Assembly: GCA_025350325.1 (NCBI GenBank)
Contig: JANXYB010000078.1
Span: 1-64,000 of the forward strand
Length of the DNA stretch: 64,000 nucleotides
DNA from: Acidobacteriaceae bacterium
Lineage (GTDB): Bacteria; Acidobacteriota; Terriglobia; Terriglobales; Acidobacteriaceae
Direction: 5' to 3'
Shown here piece by piece: positions 52,682 through 61,572 of this stretch; position 1 is the stretch's first letter; the number at the start of each line of letters is the position of its first letter. Under the pieces are notes generated by a model that saw only the letters and a list, made by a program, of their open reading frames with translations, made no database searches and was not told where the DNA came from. Both the position numbers and the translations under genes were made by a program.

Positions 52682-54175
52682 ATGAAGGTAGTGAGACAAG
52701 TGATACATGTTGGGTTGCAGGGGTTGAAGACGCCGGCGGGGTTCGCGATGTGCATATTAGTGAGCGCGGCCTCGGTACTCGGTGCCCAGACGATCAACCC
52801 ATCTTCGTCCGCGGCCAACCCGTCTTCGGCCGCCAATCCTTTTTATGGCAGCGTTACTTCTCATCCAGCAAGCGCCGAAGCGTTGCGCCTCTCGCTCGAC
52901 GATGCAGTGCGGCGCGGCCTTGAAAACAACCTTGGCCTTAAGGAAGCCGAGAGCGGCGAAAAGCTTTATCAGGGGGAAAAGAACGAGGCACTGCAGCAGT
53001 TTTTGCCCACGATCAACCTGAGTGGCGGGACGGGGGTTTTTGAGCACAACCTCGCAGCGCAGGGATTTGGTCCCGGCGTTTTTAAAAAGTTTGGTGCAAT
53101 TTTCCCCGGAGGTATCCCGTCGGGCCTTTCTCTGATAACAAAAGACGACCTGACACAAGGACAGCTTTCATTCAATCAGACGCTCTTCTCCGGGCCCGTG
53201 ATCGCTGGATGGAGGGCTGCCGGCGCCGCGCAGCGCTCTGCTCATTTCGCAAAGATGTCGGCGCGCGGAGAGGTAGTTCAGCAGGTGGCGACGGCCTATC
53301 TGCATGCGATCGCAGCCGCGAGTGAAGTGGACAATGCCGCAGCGCAGGAAGCGGCAGACCGCCTGCTGTTAGAGCATGCCCATGCCGCACACGAGGCAGG
53401 CACCGTTTCTAATCTCGATGAGCTGAGAGCGCGCGTACAACTGCAGGCACAACAGCAAGCCCTGATCGCCGCTCAGAATGCGCTCGAGAAGGATTTGATT
53501 CTGCTTAAGCGGGAAATAGGTCTGGACTCCGGGCAGAAAATAATACTCAGCGATCCCGCGCCTTACAGCGATCTTGCCACCCAAACACCGGAAGAAGTTA
53601 GAGCCGTGGCTTACAAGAACCGCCAGGATTACCAGAATCTTCAAAACCAGGTGGTCGAGTTGCAAGCGGTGCACTCGGCCTATCGCAGCCAGCGTTTGCC
53701 TAGCCTGCGCTTCAGCGGCTATTACGGAGTAGATCAAGTAAACGGCGCAGGCAGCCACGGGGTTTTCGCGGCCGTGGGCACGTTGAATGTACCGATCTTT
53801 CGCGAGGCCGGTTTGCGTGGGGCCTCAAATGCGGCTGCCGCGCAATTGAGTGCCGCAGGTTCGCAGCTCGAAGATCTTCGCGGACGCATTGATCAGCAAG
53901 TACGATCCTCGATTCTCGATGTCGATGCATCGGCCAGATTGATTGAGGTGGCGCGGTCTAATGTTGAACTGGCGACGCGTGCTCTGAGCGATGAAACGGA
54001 TCGCGTGAACGCCGGCGTTGATGACAATCTACCGCTAGTCACTGCGCAAGCAACGCTTGCATCCGCCCAGAGTAACCTGGTTGAAAGTCTTTACCGATAC
54101 AACCTCGCGAAATTAGCACTGGCTCGCTCGGCGGGAATCATCGAGCAGCAATACCGCGTGTACCTCGGTCGCTGA
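52682..54175 (+). CDS. TolC-family outer-membrane efflux protein
   Basis: I start at the ATG at 52682, giving 497 residues with a signal peptide (hydrophobic core about 22-36, ending LGAQ). The rest is the OEP fold: two repeats of long amphipathic helices (LRLSLDDAVRRGLENNLGL; VVQQVATAYLHAIAAASEVDN) and a second half starting near FSGYYGVDQVN. It should form a trimeric channel for efflux. No membrane-fusion protein or inner-membrane pump is adjacent, so its partner is encoded elsewhere. Confidence 0.9.
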   Translation: MKVVRQVIHVGLQGLKTPAGFAMCILVSAASVLGAQTINPSSSAANPSSAANPFYGSVTSHPASAEALRLSLDDAVRRGLENNLGLKEAESGEKLYQGEKNEALQQFLPTINLSGGTGVFEHNLAAQGFGPGVFKKFGAIFPGGIPSGLSLITKDDLTQGQLSFNQTLFSGPVIAGWRAAGAAQRSAHFAKMSARGEVVQQVATAYLHAIAAASEVDNAAAQEAADRLLLEHAHAAHEAGTVSNLDELRARVQLQAQQQALIAAQNALEKDLILLKREIGLDSGQKIILSDPAPYSDLATQTPEEVRAVAYKNRQDYQNLQNQVVELQAVHSAYRSQRLPSLRFSGYYGVDQVNGAGSHGVFAAVGTLNVPIFREAGLRGASNAAAAQLSAAGSQLEDLRGRIDQQVRSSILDVDASARLIEVARSNVELATRALSDETDRVNAGVDDNLPLVTAQATLASAQSNLVESLYRYNLAKLALARSAGIIEQQYRVYLGR

Positions 54176-54244
54176 TCGCTCAATTCACCAGTCGTCGCAA
54201 CCCCTACGACGGGGTCTCCGCGGGGCATTGCTCGGCACCCTCAC

Positions 54245-54823
54245 CTAGTTGGCGGACGCCAAGCTGCCGGCCAGGGTGAGATCCAAATCTACTTCCTTGG
54301 CAACCTTAGCAATGAAGATGCTCGGATCCTTTAATCCCCACTGAACGTAGGGTACGGTGAAGTGCGTCTTGGCTCGCAGAGCGCTTCCCTCAATGTGAAT
54401 CTGCATTGGGACGGTAAGATCATGGGGAGTGCCGTGCAGCGTGAATACTCCTGAAACCTGGATCGTTGAATCCCCTATGGCCGTGATGGTTCCCTGATAG
54501 CTCTTCGGCACGAAAGATATGTCGGTATAGTGCGCCACGTCGAGCACGTCGTTGTGCATCTTTTTATCGCGGTTCTTGTCACCGCTGTCTCCGCTGACGG
54601 CAGACACAACCACAGAACCGGAAATTGTTTGTGCAGTGCGATCGAAGTTGATCGTTCCACTCTGCACGTGAAACGTTCCATCTACGTGATGCATGTTCCC
54701 CCCCAGTGCAAACGCTATCTGGCTCGTATTAGGGTTCACGGTGAAGGTCTGATGCTGGGCAGATGCGCCCAAAATTAAGACGAACGATAAAGCAGCTACG
54801 GCAAAGGGAACGAAGCGTTTCAT
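54245..54823 (-). CDS. YceI family periplasmic isoprenoid-binding-type protein
   Basis: The 192 residues begin with a signal peptide (ending GASAQ) and match the YceI lipocalin-like barrel: FTVNPNTSQIAFALGG, SGDKNRDKKMHNDVLDVAHY and GVFTLHGTPHDLTVPM. Characterised members bind long polyisoprenoids such as octaprenyl chains in the barrel (established). Here it is the last gene of an operon that begins with a polyprenyl synthase, 14 bases after the membrane cytochrome fusion, so it may carry an isoprenoid or quinone in the periplasm. That role is inferred. Confidence 0.93.
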   Translation of the reverse strand: MKRFVPFAVAALSFVLILGASAQHQTFTVNPNTSQIAFALGGNMHHVDGTFHVQSGTINFDRTAQTISGSVVVSAVSGDSGDKNRDKKMHNDVLDVAHYTDISFVPKSYQGTITAIGDSTIQVSGVFTLHGTPHDLTVPMQIHIEGSALRAKTHFTVPYVQWGLKDPSIFIAKVAKEVDLDLTLAGSLASAN

Positions 54824-54837
54824 AGTTTCTCCTAAAA

Positions 54838-56748
54838 TTATTTGCTCGCTACGGATTGCGCATGAGGCGCATTAGGTTTCTGCAAAATATAGAGGCTAAT
54901 GGAAGCCAAATCCTGGTCGCTTAGATATTCGTGGCCGGCCATGTCAGTACCGGGCATACCGAATTTCGAAATTTGAGCCAACCGATCCATTCGTGCCGAA
55001 GCGGATATCGCTGGCAGAGAATCCTGATACGGGCCGGCGGTCAAATCGGAGGGTAGCTTCTTAAAATCCGCCTGCCAGGCAGAGCGCGTGCGTCCTTCAC
55101 TGCTGTGGCACGTAGTGCAATAGCGAGTGTACAGTCGTTCCCCGTTTGTCGCGTTGGCATTGGCTATCGCGTTAGAAGAGAGATGCCACTGCTGCTCGGC
55201 GGCAACGTGCTGCGCAATGCCTGGACCATGCAAGCTCGATAGATATGCAACCAGATCGTTGCCTCTTTGATCTCGAAACAGAAACGCGAACGACGGCATG
55301 ACCGATGCCCCGCTGACCTCAGCTGGGTTATAGAAATGCGCCTTCAGCCATAACGGAGAGCGACGTCCACCAACCTGCGCCAAATCTGGCCCCTGGCGGC
55401 GATTACCTATAAGAGGTGGGCGTTGACGATGTAGATCATCAAGGCTCTCGACCGGTCCCCACATCAATACATCGGCTGTGTTGGGGCGAACATATTGCGA
55501 GTGACAATTGATGCAGCCCTCGGAGATGTACACCAACCTGCCGCGCTCGACCGCGTAGGGCAATGCAGCGACCGGCCTGCCGGGCTGAAGGCGATAAACG
55601 AGTAGCGCAATCAGCAGCACGGCTGCTGCCAGGACTAGTTCGCGAGCTCGGGTGCGAAACATGGTGATCAGCGCAGGCAGCAAGACAACTGCTCCGGCGC
55701 CAACGACGAAGGTCGGAGGAACATGACCAAGATTCTGTCCCATGCCGATGCCTAGCGCAGAACCGCCCCACCCCGCGACGGCATAGATCCAACCTGCCCG
55801 GCGGCCGCGCTCATCGAGCGATGATGAGGGCGATAGCAATGAGGGATACGCAACCAGCGCGACCGAGTAGAGAGACACGCCGATTGGATAAAGTACCGAC
55901 GCGGGTAATGCGCGCGCCGGATCGAGCAATAACAGACATGCAAACCCCAGCGCGAGAAACGCCAGCGAAAGTACGAACTTGAGACCGCGACGACTCAGCA
56001 GCCACACGCTGGTCAGCGCCGCGCCCAGGTGCAGTAATCCATTCGCCCAAAGATGCAGGGCACCCTGCCACGTTCCTGCTTTTAGAATGGCAGTGTTTTG
56101 GATGATAAAAAATGCGGCAGAGTCGAGCCAGACGAGCGCAGCAAAACAAGCGACGACGAGTACAAAGGAAACCTCAGTTTGAGGAACAATTGCCTTGACG
56201 GCGGGTTGTGCATCCAAACGAAAGAATGTGATGGCGATGGCCGCGCAGCAGAGCAACCCGGCGCATGCTGCCTGCACCTGCGGAGACGCCGCAAATATTG
56301 AAGGTACATTGCACAACAGATAGCCGAGTCCGGTGCCGAGGCCCACTTTAAAGAGTGCGTGCTGTTCGCCGGTCCAAGTCGTGAGATGAGTCACCAGCGT
56401 GACGGTAAGCAGACCTAATCCCCCGCCAATCAGAAGCGCGACCGCAAGGCTTGCGATAACGTTCAGAGGTAGCAACGACAGAAATGCGGCGATGCCGCCT
56501 GCAGCGAAACCAAGACGCAGGCGCAGCGATGGCGAGAAACAAAACTTCACGCGGGGAGTGAGAAGGCTCAGTAATATTCCGCCCGCAGCCATCGCGCCCA
56601 TCACGGCTTTGAGGTGCCCGCCTGCGATTCCCAGTGCACCTAGCCTGTTGATAAAAGCAAACTGCGCGAAAATCAAGAAGAAGACATAAGTGATCGCCAC
56701 AAGGCATGTGCCTTGCCATCCCGAGTGGCGCAATCTACCGTGCCGCAT
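54838..56748 (-). CDS. polytopic membrane domain fused to CcoO-like and CcoP-like cytochrome c domains
   Basis: The 636 residues begin with about 380 residues of transmembrane helices (about 11-12), MFS-like in pattern. From about 395 a CcoO-type cytochrome domain follows: haem site EGCINCHSQYVRP, GPDLAQVGGRRSP, and AHFYNPAEVSGASVMPSF with the axial Met. A second c-type haem domain with CTTCHSSEG and a Met-containing GMPGTDMAGHEYL ends the protein. CcoO normally has one N-terminal helix, so fusion to a transporter-like domain is unusual. It overlaps the upstream membrane-protein gene by 14 bases and lies in the CcoN-like operon. It probably passes electrons at the periplasmic face. Confidence 0.83.
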   Translation of the reverse strand: MRHGRLRHSGWQGTCLVAITYVFFLIFAQFAFINRLGALGIAGGHLKAVMGAMAAGGILLSLLTPRVKFCFSPSLRLRLGFAAGGIAAFLSLLPLNVIASLAVALLIGGGLGLLTVTLVTHLTTWTGEQHALFKVGLGTGLGYLLCNVPSIFAASPQVQAACAGLLCCAAIAITFFRLDAQPAVKAIVPQTEVSFVLVVACFAALVWLDSAAFFIIQNTAILKAGTWQGALHLWANGLLHLGAALTSVWLLSRRGLKFVLSLAFLALGFACLLLLDPARALPASVLYPIGVSLYSVALVAYPSLLSPSSSLDERGRRAGWIYAVAGWGGSALGIGMGQNLGHVPPTFVVGAGAVVLLPALITMFRTRARELVLAAAVLLIALLVYRLQPGRPVAALPYAVERGRLVYISEGCINCHSQYVRPNTADVLMWGPVESLDDLHRQRPPLIGNRRQGPDLAQVGGRRSPLWLKAHFYNPAEVSGASVMPSFAFLFRDQRGNDLVAYLSSLHGPGIAQHVAAEQQWHLSSNAIANANATNGERLYTRYCTTCHSSEGRTRSAWQADFKKLPSDLTAGPYQDSLPAISASARMDRLAQISKFGMPGTDMAGHEYLSDQDLASISLYILQKPNAPHAQSVASK

Positions 56749-57145
56749 CGGTCAACCAGCCTTTGCGCAATCCTATGGCTTGAATCAGCGTGAAAGCTCC
56801 ATCGAACGCTGCGACACCGAGCCAGCCAAAGTCAAGCGTTGCGGCGATCACTGCAGAGACAACAAAGATGGCCACCGCGCTGCGTGTAATCGCGGTGAGC
56901 AACCACACGGTTTGAAGCTTGGATATTTGACTGCCGCAGTAGACGAGCCACGCACCATACAAGCAGGCCAGGCCGACAGAGAGTACAAACGCGCCGATGA
57001 ATGACAAGTACGGGCTGGCAGCGGCGGGCGCATGAATACGCATCATGCGCAAAGTCAATTCCGGCGCAACAATGAGCAAAGCTCCGGTCGAAGCGTCAGA
57101 CAAGCCCGTCAGTAATTGATAGCCAAACAGCACGGGATGTCTCAC
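56735..57145 (-). CDS. small four-helix membrane protein in the CcoN-like operon
   Basis: The GTG at 57145 overlaps the preceding stop (GTGA), and this start gives 136 residues; a longer in-frame version reads into the CcoN-like gene. Four transmembrane helices are predicted with few charged residues between them. I do not recognise a family. Its position between the CcoN-like gene and the cytochrome fusion gene, with overlap on both sides, suggests it is a subunit of the same complex. Confidence 0.7.
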   Translation of the reverse strand: MRHPVLFGYQLLTGLSDASTGALLIVAPELTLRMMRIHAPAAASPYLSFIGAFVLSVGLACLYGAWLVYCGSQISKLQTVWLLTAITRSAVAIFVVSAVIAATLDFGWLGVAAFDGAFTLIQAIGLRKGWLTDAAR

Positions 57146-58479
57146 GCTCTCACCTCGCCAACGACTTCTGTGCGAAGTACGGTGAATGCGCGCAGCGATT
57201 GCGAGGCGGCGACAAGCCACTCAAGCGACGCGGCCAGCATGAGCAAGCCAGTAAGCAAGCGCAGTACGTAAATCACATTTCGCGCAAGGCTTGGCACGAT
57301 GGTGAAGGCAGGCTCAGACCCTTCAATCCACCCTGCGCCGAACATCAGCACAACGTATGCGAGCACGCTCCAGTTCCACACATGAAATGACCAGCGTCGA
57401 GTGAAAATCCATCCGTGCTCTCCCAGCAACTGCACCATAAACACAATCAGCAAAGCGGTCACGAATCCCGCGACAGCCACCAGCGAATGTCCAACTAACC
57501 CGTCTGTGAACTTAAAGTGGTCGAGGACCCCGGGAAGAAACATTATCCAGCCAGACACGACAAGGAAACCCCACCACCACAGCAGCGCCGTGCGCCAACT
57601 ACGCGTGTTGGCGTGCCACTCAAATGAGTTGTAGTAAGCCGGTATCAAAACAAGCCAGATCAACAGGCTACCGAGGCTGAGATACTGCGAAGGCCTGTGG
57701 TGGCTCACCTCCGCACTACCAAGAACCACGCACAGCATAGCTTCGGCGACAAACACGGTGAGTGAAGCGGCGAGGGGCCAAGAGTGATGCAATTTGCGGC
57801 GTGCGATTCCAAATGGGACGACCAGCAGGATCGCCACCACCGCAAGAGACGATTCAAGTTGGCTCTCGCCAGTCGGGCCGCCCGAGTCTGGATTAATGGC
57901 TGGATAAATTCCTGGGCTAGACGCGATATAAAGAGCAAACGGGACCAGCAAAAGAAGTAACAAACCAACGACCTTTGCCGCGCGTGTGCTCCAACCGGCA
58001 TGGATGTCGGACGTCCATGTGCGAACTAGAGAATGCGCGAGCAAGAACCATAGCGCGATCATGGCGAGCGGAAAGGCGACGCGCGCGTAACCAGACCAAT
58101 CGAGAAACAACTTTCCGCTTGAATTACCCCCGAGCCAAGTGAGCGAGCCCGCAAAGAGCGCCGCCGACCAGGTCCATAAGACTGGTCGACACCAAGCGGT
58201 TGTCGCGCCTCGATCAGCCCCATAAATATGAAACAGAAACGCGACCATCGGCAGGCTGCACCATCCATACAGCAGGATGTTGATGTGCACCATAATCCAG
58301 CGACCGTAGGTCCATTCGCTGAGCCACGGATTGAGACCTGGCAACAACAGCAGAGTGGCAATCATGACACCGATCGCGTTACCAATCACCAGCCATAGCA
58401 GCGCGTGCCATGCTGCACTCAAAAGAGCGCTCGGGCGCGGTTCGGAATCGATGAGCACCTCAGACGGGCGCAGGCTCAT
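57142..58479 (-). CDS. divergent CcoN-like haem-copper oxidase subunit I homologue
   Basis: From the ATG at 58479 behind GGGAGGA, the protein has 445 residues and about 12 helices. Parts resemble CcoN: MVHINILLYGWCSLP (His65, aligning with the low-spin haem ligand), VSHHRPSQYLSLGSLL (His260-His261, aligning with the CuB pair) and HFKFTDGLVGHSLVAVAG (His331, aligning with the haem b3 ligand). In that last block CcoN reads GHxH, but here GHSL, so the second His is lost, and I see no His in the helix that should carry the first CuB ligand. It may be a haem-binding electron-transfer subunit rather than an oxygen reductase. The alignment is from memory. Confidence 0.72.
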   Translation of the reverse strand: MSLRPSEVLIDSEPRPSALLSAAWHALLWLVIGNAIGVMIATLLLLPGLNPWLSEWTYGRWIMVHINILLYGWCSLPMVAFLFHIYGADRGATTAWCRPVLWTWSAALFAGSLTWLGGNSSGKLFLDWSGYARVAFPLAMIALWFLLAHSLVRTWTSDIHAGWSTRAAKVVGLLLLLLVPFALYIASSPGIYPAINPDSGGPTGESQLESSLAVVAILLVVPFGIARRKLHHSWPLAASLTVFVAEAMLCVVLGSAEVSHHRPSQYLSLGSLLIWLVLIPAYYNSFEWHANTRSWRTALLWWWGFLVVSGWIMFLPGVLDHFKFTDGLVGHSLVAVAGFVTALLIVFMVQLLGEHGWIFTRRWSFHVWNWSVLAYVVLMFGAGWIEGSEPAFTIVPSLARNVIYVLRLLTGLLMLAASLEWLVAASQSLRAFTVLRTEVVGEVRA

Positions 58480-59167
58480 AGATCCTCCCGTCATGCATTT
58501 CGAGCAGCCGGTCGCATCGATCGGCTAATCCGCGATCATGCGTGGCCATCAACAAAGTTACGCCTTCAGTAGCGGCTACATCGAGCAAAAGTTGAAAAAC
58601 GATGGCGCTAGTCCCTTCGTCCAGCGATCCCGTGGGCTCATCGGCAAGCAGAATTTTCGGCCGGTTCATCAGGGCACGACAGAGCGCCGTGCGTTGCCGT
58701 TCGCCTCCAGACAATTTTTGAATGCGCTGCCCGAGACGATGAGTCAATCCGGTGCGCTCGGTCAGCTCATGCAGGCGCCTGCGAGCAACGCGCCTATCTG
58801 TCCCGGCGGCTACTGAAGGAATCAGGCAATTCTCTTCTAGAGTGAGATCGGGAATCAGGTTATGAAGTTGAAAGACGAAACCGACTTCATGGCGCAGCAA
58901 GCGCAACAAATCACGCTGCCGATTGACTTCAATATTGTTTACAAAAATGCGGCCCCGCTCAGGCTCGTCTAACCCGCCAAACAGATGCAGCAACGTACTC
59001 TTGCCACAGCCGGAAGGGCCGCAGAGCGCAACGGTTTCACCTGCGGTCGCGGTGAAATCAATTCCTTTTAAAACTGCGATGGCACCGTCATCGTAGCTCT
59101 TCCACACGTCTTCAGCGCGAAGAACGATGGGACCGTGCGTACTGGGTGGGGGCGTAAGCGTGCTCAT
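58460..59167 (-). CDS. ABC transporter ATP-binding protein (LolD/MacB type)
   Basis: The 235 residues have Walker A GPSGCGKSTLLHL near residue 49, the Q-loop FQLHNL, the signature LSGGERQRTAL and Walker B ILLADEPTGSLDEGT. The sequence type is LolD/MacB-like, which drives lipoprotein release or mechanotransmission across the envelope. It overlaps the permease gene by ATGA and the CcoN-like gene by 20 bases, so it belongs to the operon. Confidence 0.94.
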   Translation of the reverse strand: MSTLTPPPSTHGPIVLRAEDVWKSYDDGAIAVLKGIDFTATAGETVALCGPSGCGKSTLLHLFGGLDEPERGRIFVNNIEVNRQRDLLRLLRHEVGFVFQLHNLIPDLTLEENCLIPSVAAGTDRRVARRRLHELTERTGLTHRLGQRIQKLSGGERQRTALCRALMNRPKILLADEPTGSLDEGTSAIVFQLLLDVAATEGVTLLMATHDRGLADRCDRLLEMHDGRIYEPAPV

Positions 59168-60273
59168 TCGAAGCGGAGCGCCTCCACCGCACGAACGCGC
59201 ACCGCATACATCGCCGGATAGAGCGCGCCGGCAACGCCGGTAAGCAGAGCGAGTATCGCAACAAGGAACATCACCGCTGGATGGATTGTCGCATCAACGT
59301 ACCCATCGAGCGCGGGAACCAATTTGAGCGCGAACAAAGCCACGGTGCCGATAAGCAACCCCGCAATTGCGCCGAACGCTGAGACAAGCGAAGATTCGCC
59401 AAAAATCATTCCGGCAACCTGCATGTTTGAGAACCCGTTGACGCGCAGGATTGCGATTTCTCGGATACGCGTGAATACCGACATGATCATCGTATTGGCG
59501 ACGCCAAGTCCGCCCAAGATCAACCCGCAGCCACCCACAGCCCACGCCGTGGCTTTCAATATTTTGAATTGCGAATAGGAGCGGGAGAATTCCGCATTTT
59601 CTAGGCCGATCAGGTTTGGATAAGCCTGTTTGACCCTTGCTTTGAAGGCCGCCGCATCTTCTTTGTGGCGCAGCTTGATGGTGATAACCGAGGATCCCTC
59701 TTTGTGGAAAAATTTTTGCGCTGCGCCGAGCGGCATGAAGACACCGCCATCTTCAAATCCGTTGGCGGTCTTGAGAATGCCGATGACGTGAAACGTTCCG
59801 TGACCGATAGGCACATAACTGTCGACTTTCGCACTCAGAAATTCAGCGGCGCGGGAGCCGAGAACTACATCGTCGCTGTTGCGAGCGAAGCGAGTGCGAT
59901 CGCCAGAGATCCACGTAGCGTTGCGGATGCGTGCATCTTCCGGCGTAACCCCGAAGCAAGTGATGATGGGGTGGTCGGCACTCGAAACGATTCCAAAAAG
60001 GACGGGGTCAGCGTGAGAAACCATTGCCCACCCAGCGACCTCAGACGCTACCGATGGGGGAACATTGCTGAAGAAAAGATCAGATACGTTTCGCTCGAAG
60101 ACGATAATTTCGCTGTCGCTAGAAAGTATTCCTGAGAACATGCCAATGGCGCCCTGCAGAATCGTAACGACAGTGAGCATTGCGGCCACACTGAATGCAA
60201 TACCTGCGATGCTGATGAACGATCGAATCCGGTGGCGGCGCAGATTGGTGAGGATCAACTTAAAAAAGATCAT
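59164..60273 (-). CDS. ABC transporter permease (MacB/FtsX type)
   Basis: The start at 60273 is an ATG that overlaps the synthase stop (ATGA); it gives 369 residues. One N-terminal helix (about 16-40) is followed by a periplasmic MacB-PCD-like domain of about 190 residues and three C-terminal helices, the FtsX layout. Landmarks include GIAFSVAAMLTVVTI and the conserved GVANTMIMSVFTRIREIAIL. With the adjacent ATPase it forms a type VII ABC machine. No membrane-fusion protein gene is adjacent. Confidence 0.92.
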   Translation of the reverse strand: MIFFKLILTNLRRHRIRSFISIAGIAFSVAAMLTVVTILQGAIGMFSGILSSDSEIIVFERNVSDLFFSNVPPSVASEVAGWAMVSHADPVLFGIVSSADHPIITCFGVTPEDARIRNATWISGDRTRFARNSDDVVLGSRAAEFLSAKVDSYVPIGHGTFHVIGILKTANGFEDGGVFMPLGAAQKFFHKEGSSVITIKLRHKEDAAAFKARVKQAYPNLIGLENAEFSRSYSQFKILKATAWAVGGCGLILGGLGVANTMIMSVFTRIREIAILRVNGFSNMQVAGMIFGESSLVSAFGAIAGLLIGTVALFALKLVPALDGYVDATIHPAVMFLVAILALLTGVAGALYPAMYAVRVRAVEALRFE

Positions 60274-61277
60274 GACCGCTCTCGAGTGCACAACTCCGCC
60301 GTCAATTCGCAGGCATTTTCAGTTACCTGGCTCAGCTCGCCTTGCAAATCGCTCCGTAGTTTTAAAAGAAATGACAATGCCGGCCTCTTAATGAGCAGCC
60401 CCCGCAGAGTTCTGTCGCCAAGACGCATCAGGCGTTCGAGCCGCACCACAGCCCCATTGATTCCAATGGCGGCGGCAATGTTGGGGCGGTCGAGCTCAAG
60501 ATCGCGCGAGGCTGTCTTTCCCGTTTCAGTGGCGCTCTGCAGAATGTCTTTGAGGTCGTCGACGATTTGATAGCCAAGACCCCAGCAAGCAGCGATGCGC
60601 TCAAGCAGTTGCTGCTCCCGTGGCGCAGCGTCGCTAAGCAGCGCGGGCAATACCAGTGTGAGGCGAATCAGCGAAACGGTCTTGCCTTGCGCAATGCGCT
60701 CTGTCGATTCAAGACTGTGCGGCAATTGCGAATAGTGAAGGTCGAGGCTCTGTCCGTTCAGTAGTCCGCCCACGCCAAGACGCTGTTCTAGATAGGCCAT
60801 CCCTTGCAGCTGCGCCTCTTTACTGCATCCCATGAGAGCTTGCCACGTGAGCGCGTAAGCGCGATTTACAAGCGCTAGGGCGGCTAAAATCGCCGATGCT
60901 TCTCCGTGCTCGACGTGGACGCATGTCTTGCCACGACGTTCAACTGCATCATCCATGCATGGCAGATCATCGAAGATGAGCGAAGCCGTATGAAAATATT
61001 CGAGAGCGATGGCGAGATTATAAGCGTGCTCTGTCGCAAGCCCATATGCTGCTGCCACACGCACCACCATGCGGGGTCGCACCATGCTTCCAGGATTGTC
61101 CAGCACATGCCGCAAAGCTTCTTCAAAGCCGGGGTCGATACGCGCCGGCAATGGCAACGTGCTGCGAAAGGCCTCTTCTAACGCAACCGTATTCAACTCG
61201 TTCAAGTCGGGATCCGTTTGCACTCTTGCCCTCGTGGCGCGCAGGTCCTCAATTGAGATTGGTGCGAGGAACGTCAT
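60270..61277 (-). CDS. polyprenyl (farnesyl/geranylgeranyl) diphosphate synthase family protein
   Basis: I choose the ATG at 61277 (335 residues); a GTG 66 bases upstream is possible, but neither has a clear ribosome-binding site. The first Asp-rich motif DDLPCMDD and the second DDLKD are both intact, as are GQSLDL and GKTVSLIRL, so the enzyme should condense isopentenyl diphosphate with an allylic diphosphate. The chain length is not certain. It is the first gene of a seven-gene overlapping operon that ends in a YceI-type protein, divergent from a two-component pair. Confidence 0.9.
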   Translation of the reverse strand: MTFLAPISIEDLRATRARVQTDPDLNELNTVALEEAFRSTLPLPARIDPGFEEALRHVLDNPGSMVRPRMVVRVAAAYGLATEHAYNLAIALEYFHTASLIFDDLPCMDDAVERRGKTCVHVEHGEASAILAALALVNRAYALTWQALMGCSKEAQLQGMAYLEQRLGVGGLLNGQSLDLHYSQLPHSLESTERIAQGKTVSLIRLTLVLPALLSDAAPREQQLLERIAACWGLGYQIVDDLKDILQSATETGKTASRDLELDRPNIAAAIGINGAVVRLERLMRLGDRTLRGLLIKRPALSFLLKLRSDLQGELSQVTENACELTAELCTRERS

Positions 61278-61572
61278 ATTGGTAGGGCTAACTCGCTGCC
61301 CCGCATATAGGTAAGACGCGCCGCCTATCCCGTTTGGGAGCACTCAACTTAGTTAAACTGAATGACGTTTCGTTCATCTTTGGAGATAAATTGAATGTCG
61401 GCAAAGCTAGTAAATATACATTAATATCAGTGTATTAGATGGGGAGCAGAGAAAGCCCCTCTTAGTATGACGATAAGTTGTCAGCCCTTCGTGTCATTAC
61501 TTTTGCGTTTTCGAAATGATGCCGAATTGATGTTACAAAGCATTCCCGGTCGGATGCACTAATATTCCACTC
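61278..61572. other. divergent promoter region between the isoprenoid/CcoN-like operon and a two-component pair
   Basis: The 295 bases are distinctly AT-rich (for example AAATATACATTAATATCAGT near 61411-61430), as expected of a regulatory region serving both strands. An imperfect palindrome (ATGACGTTTCGTTCAT) lies near 61361-61376. No tandem TTAAG repeat is found here. Confidence 0.5.
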
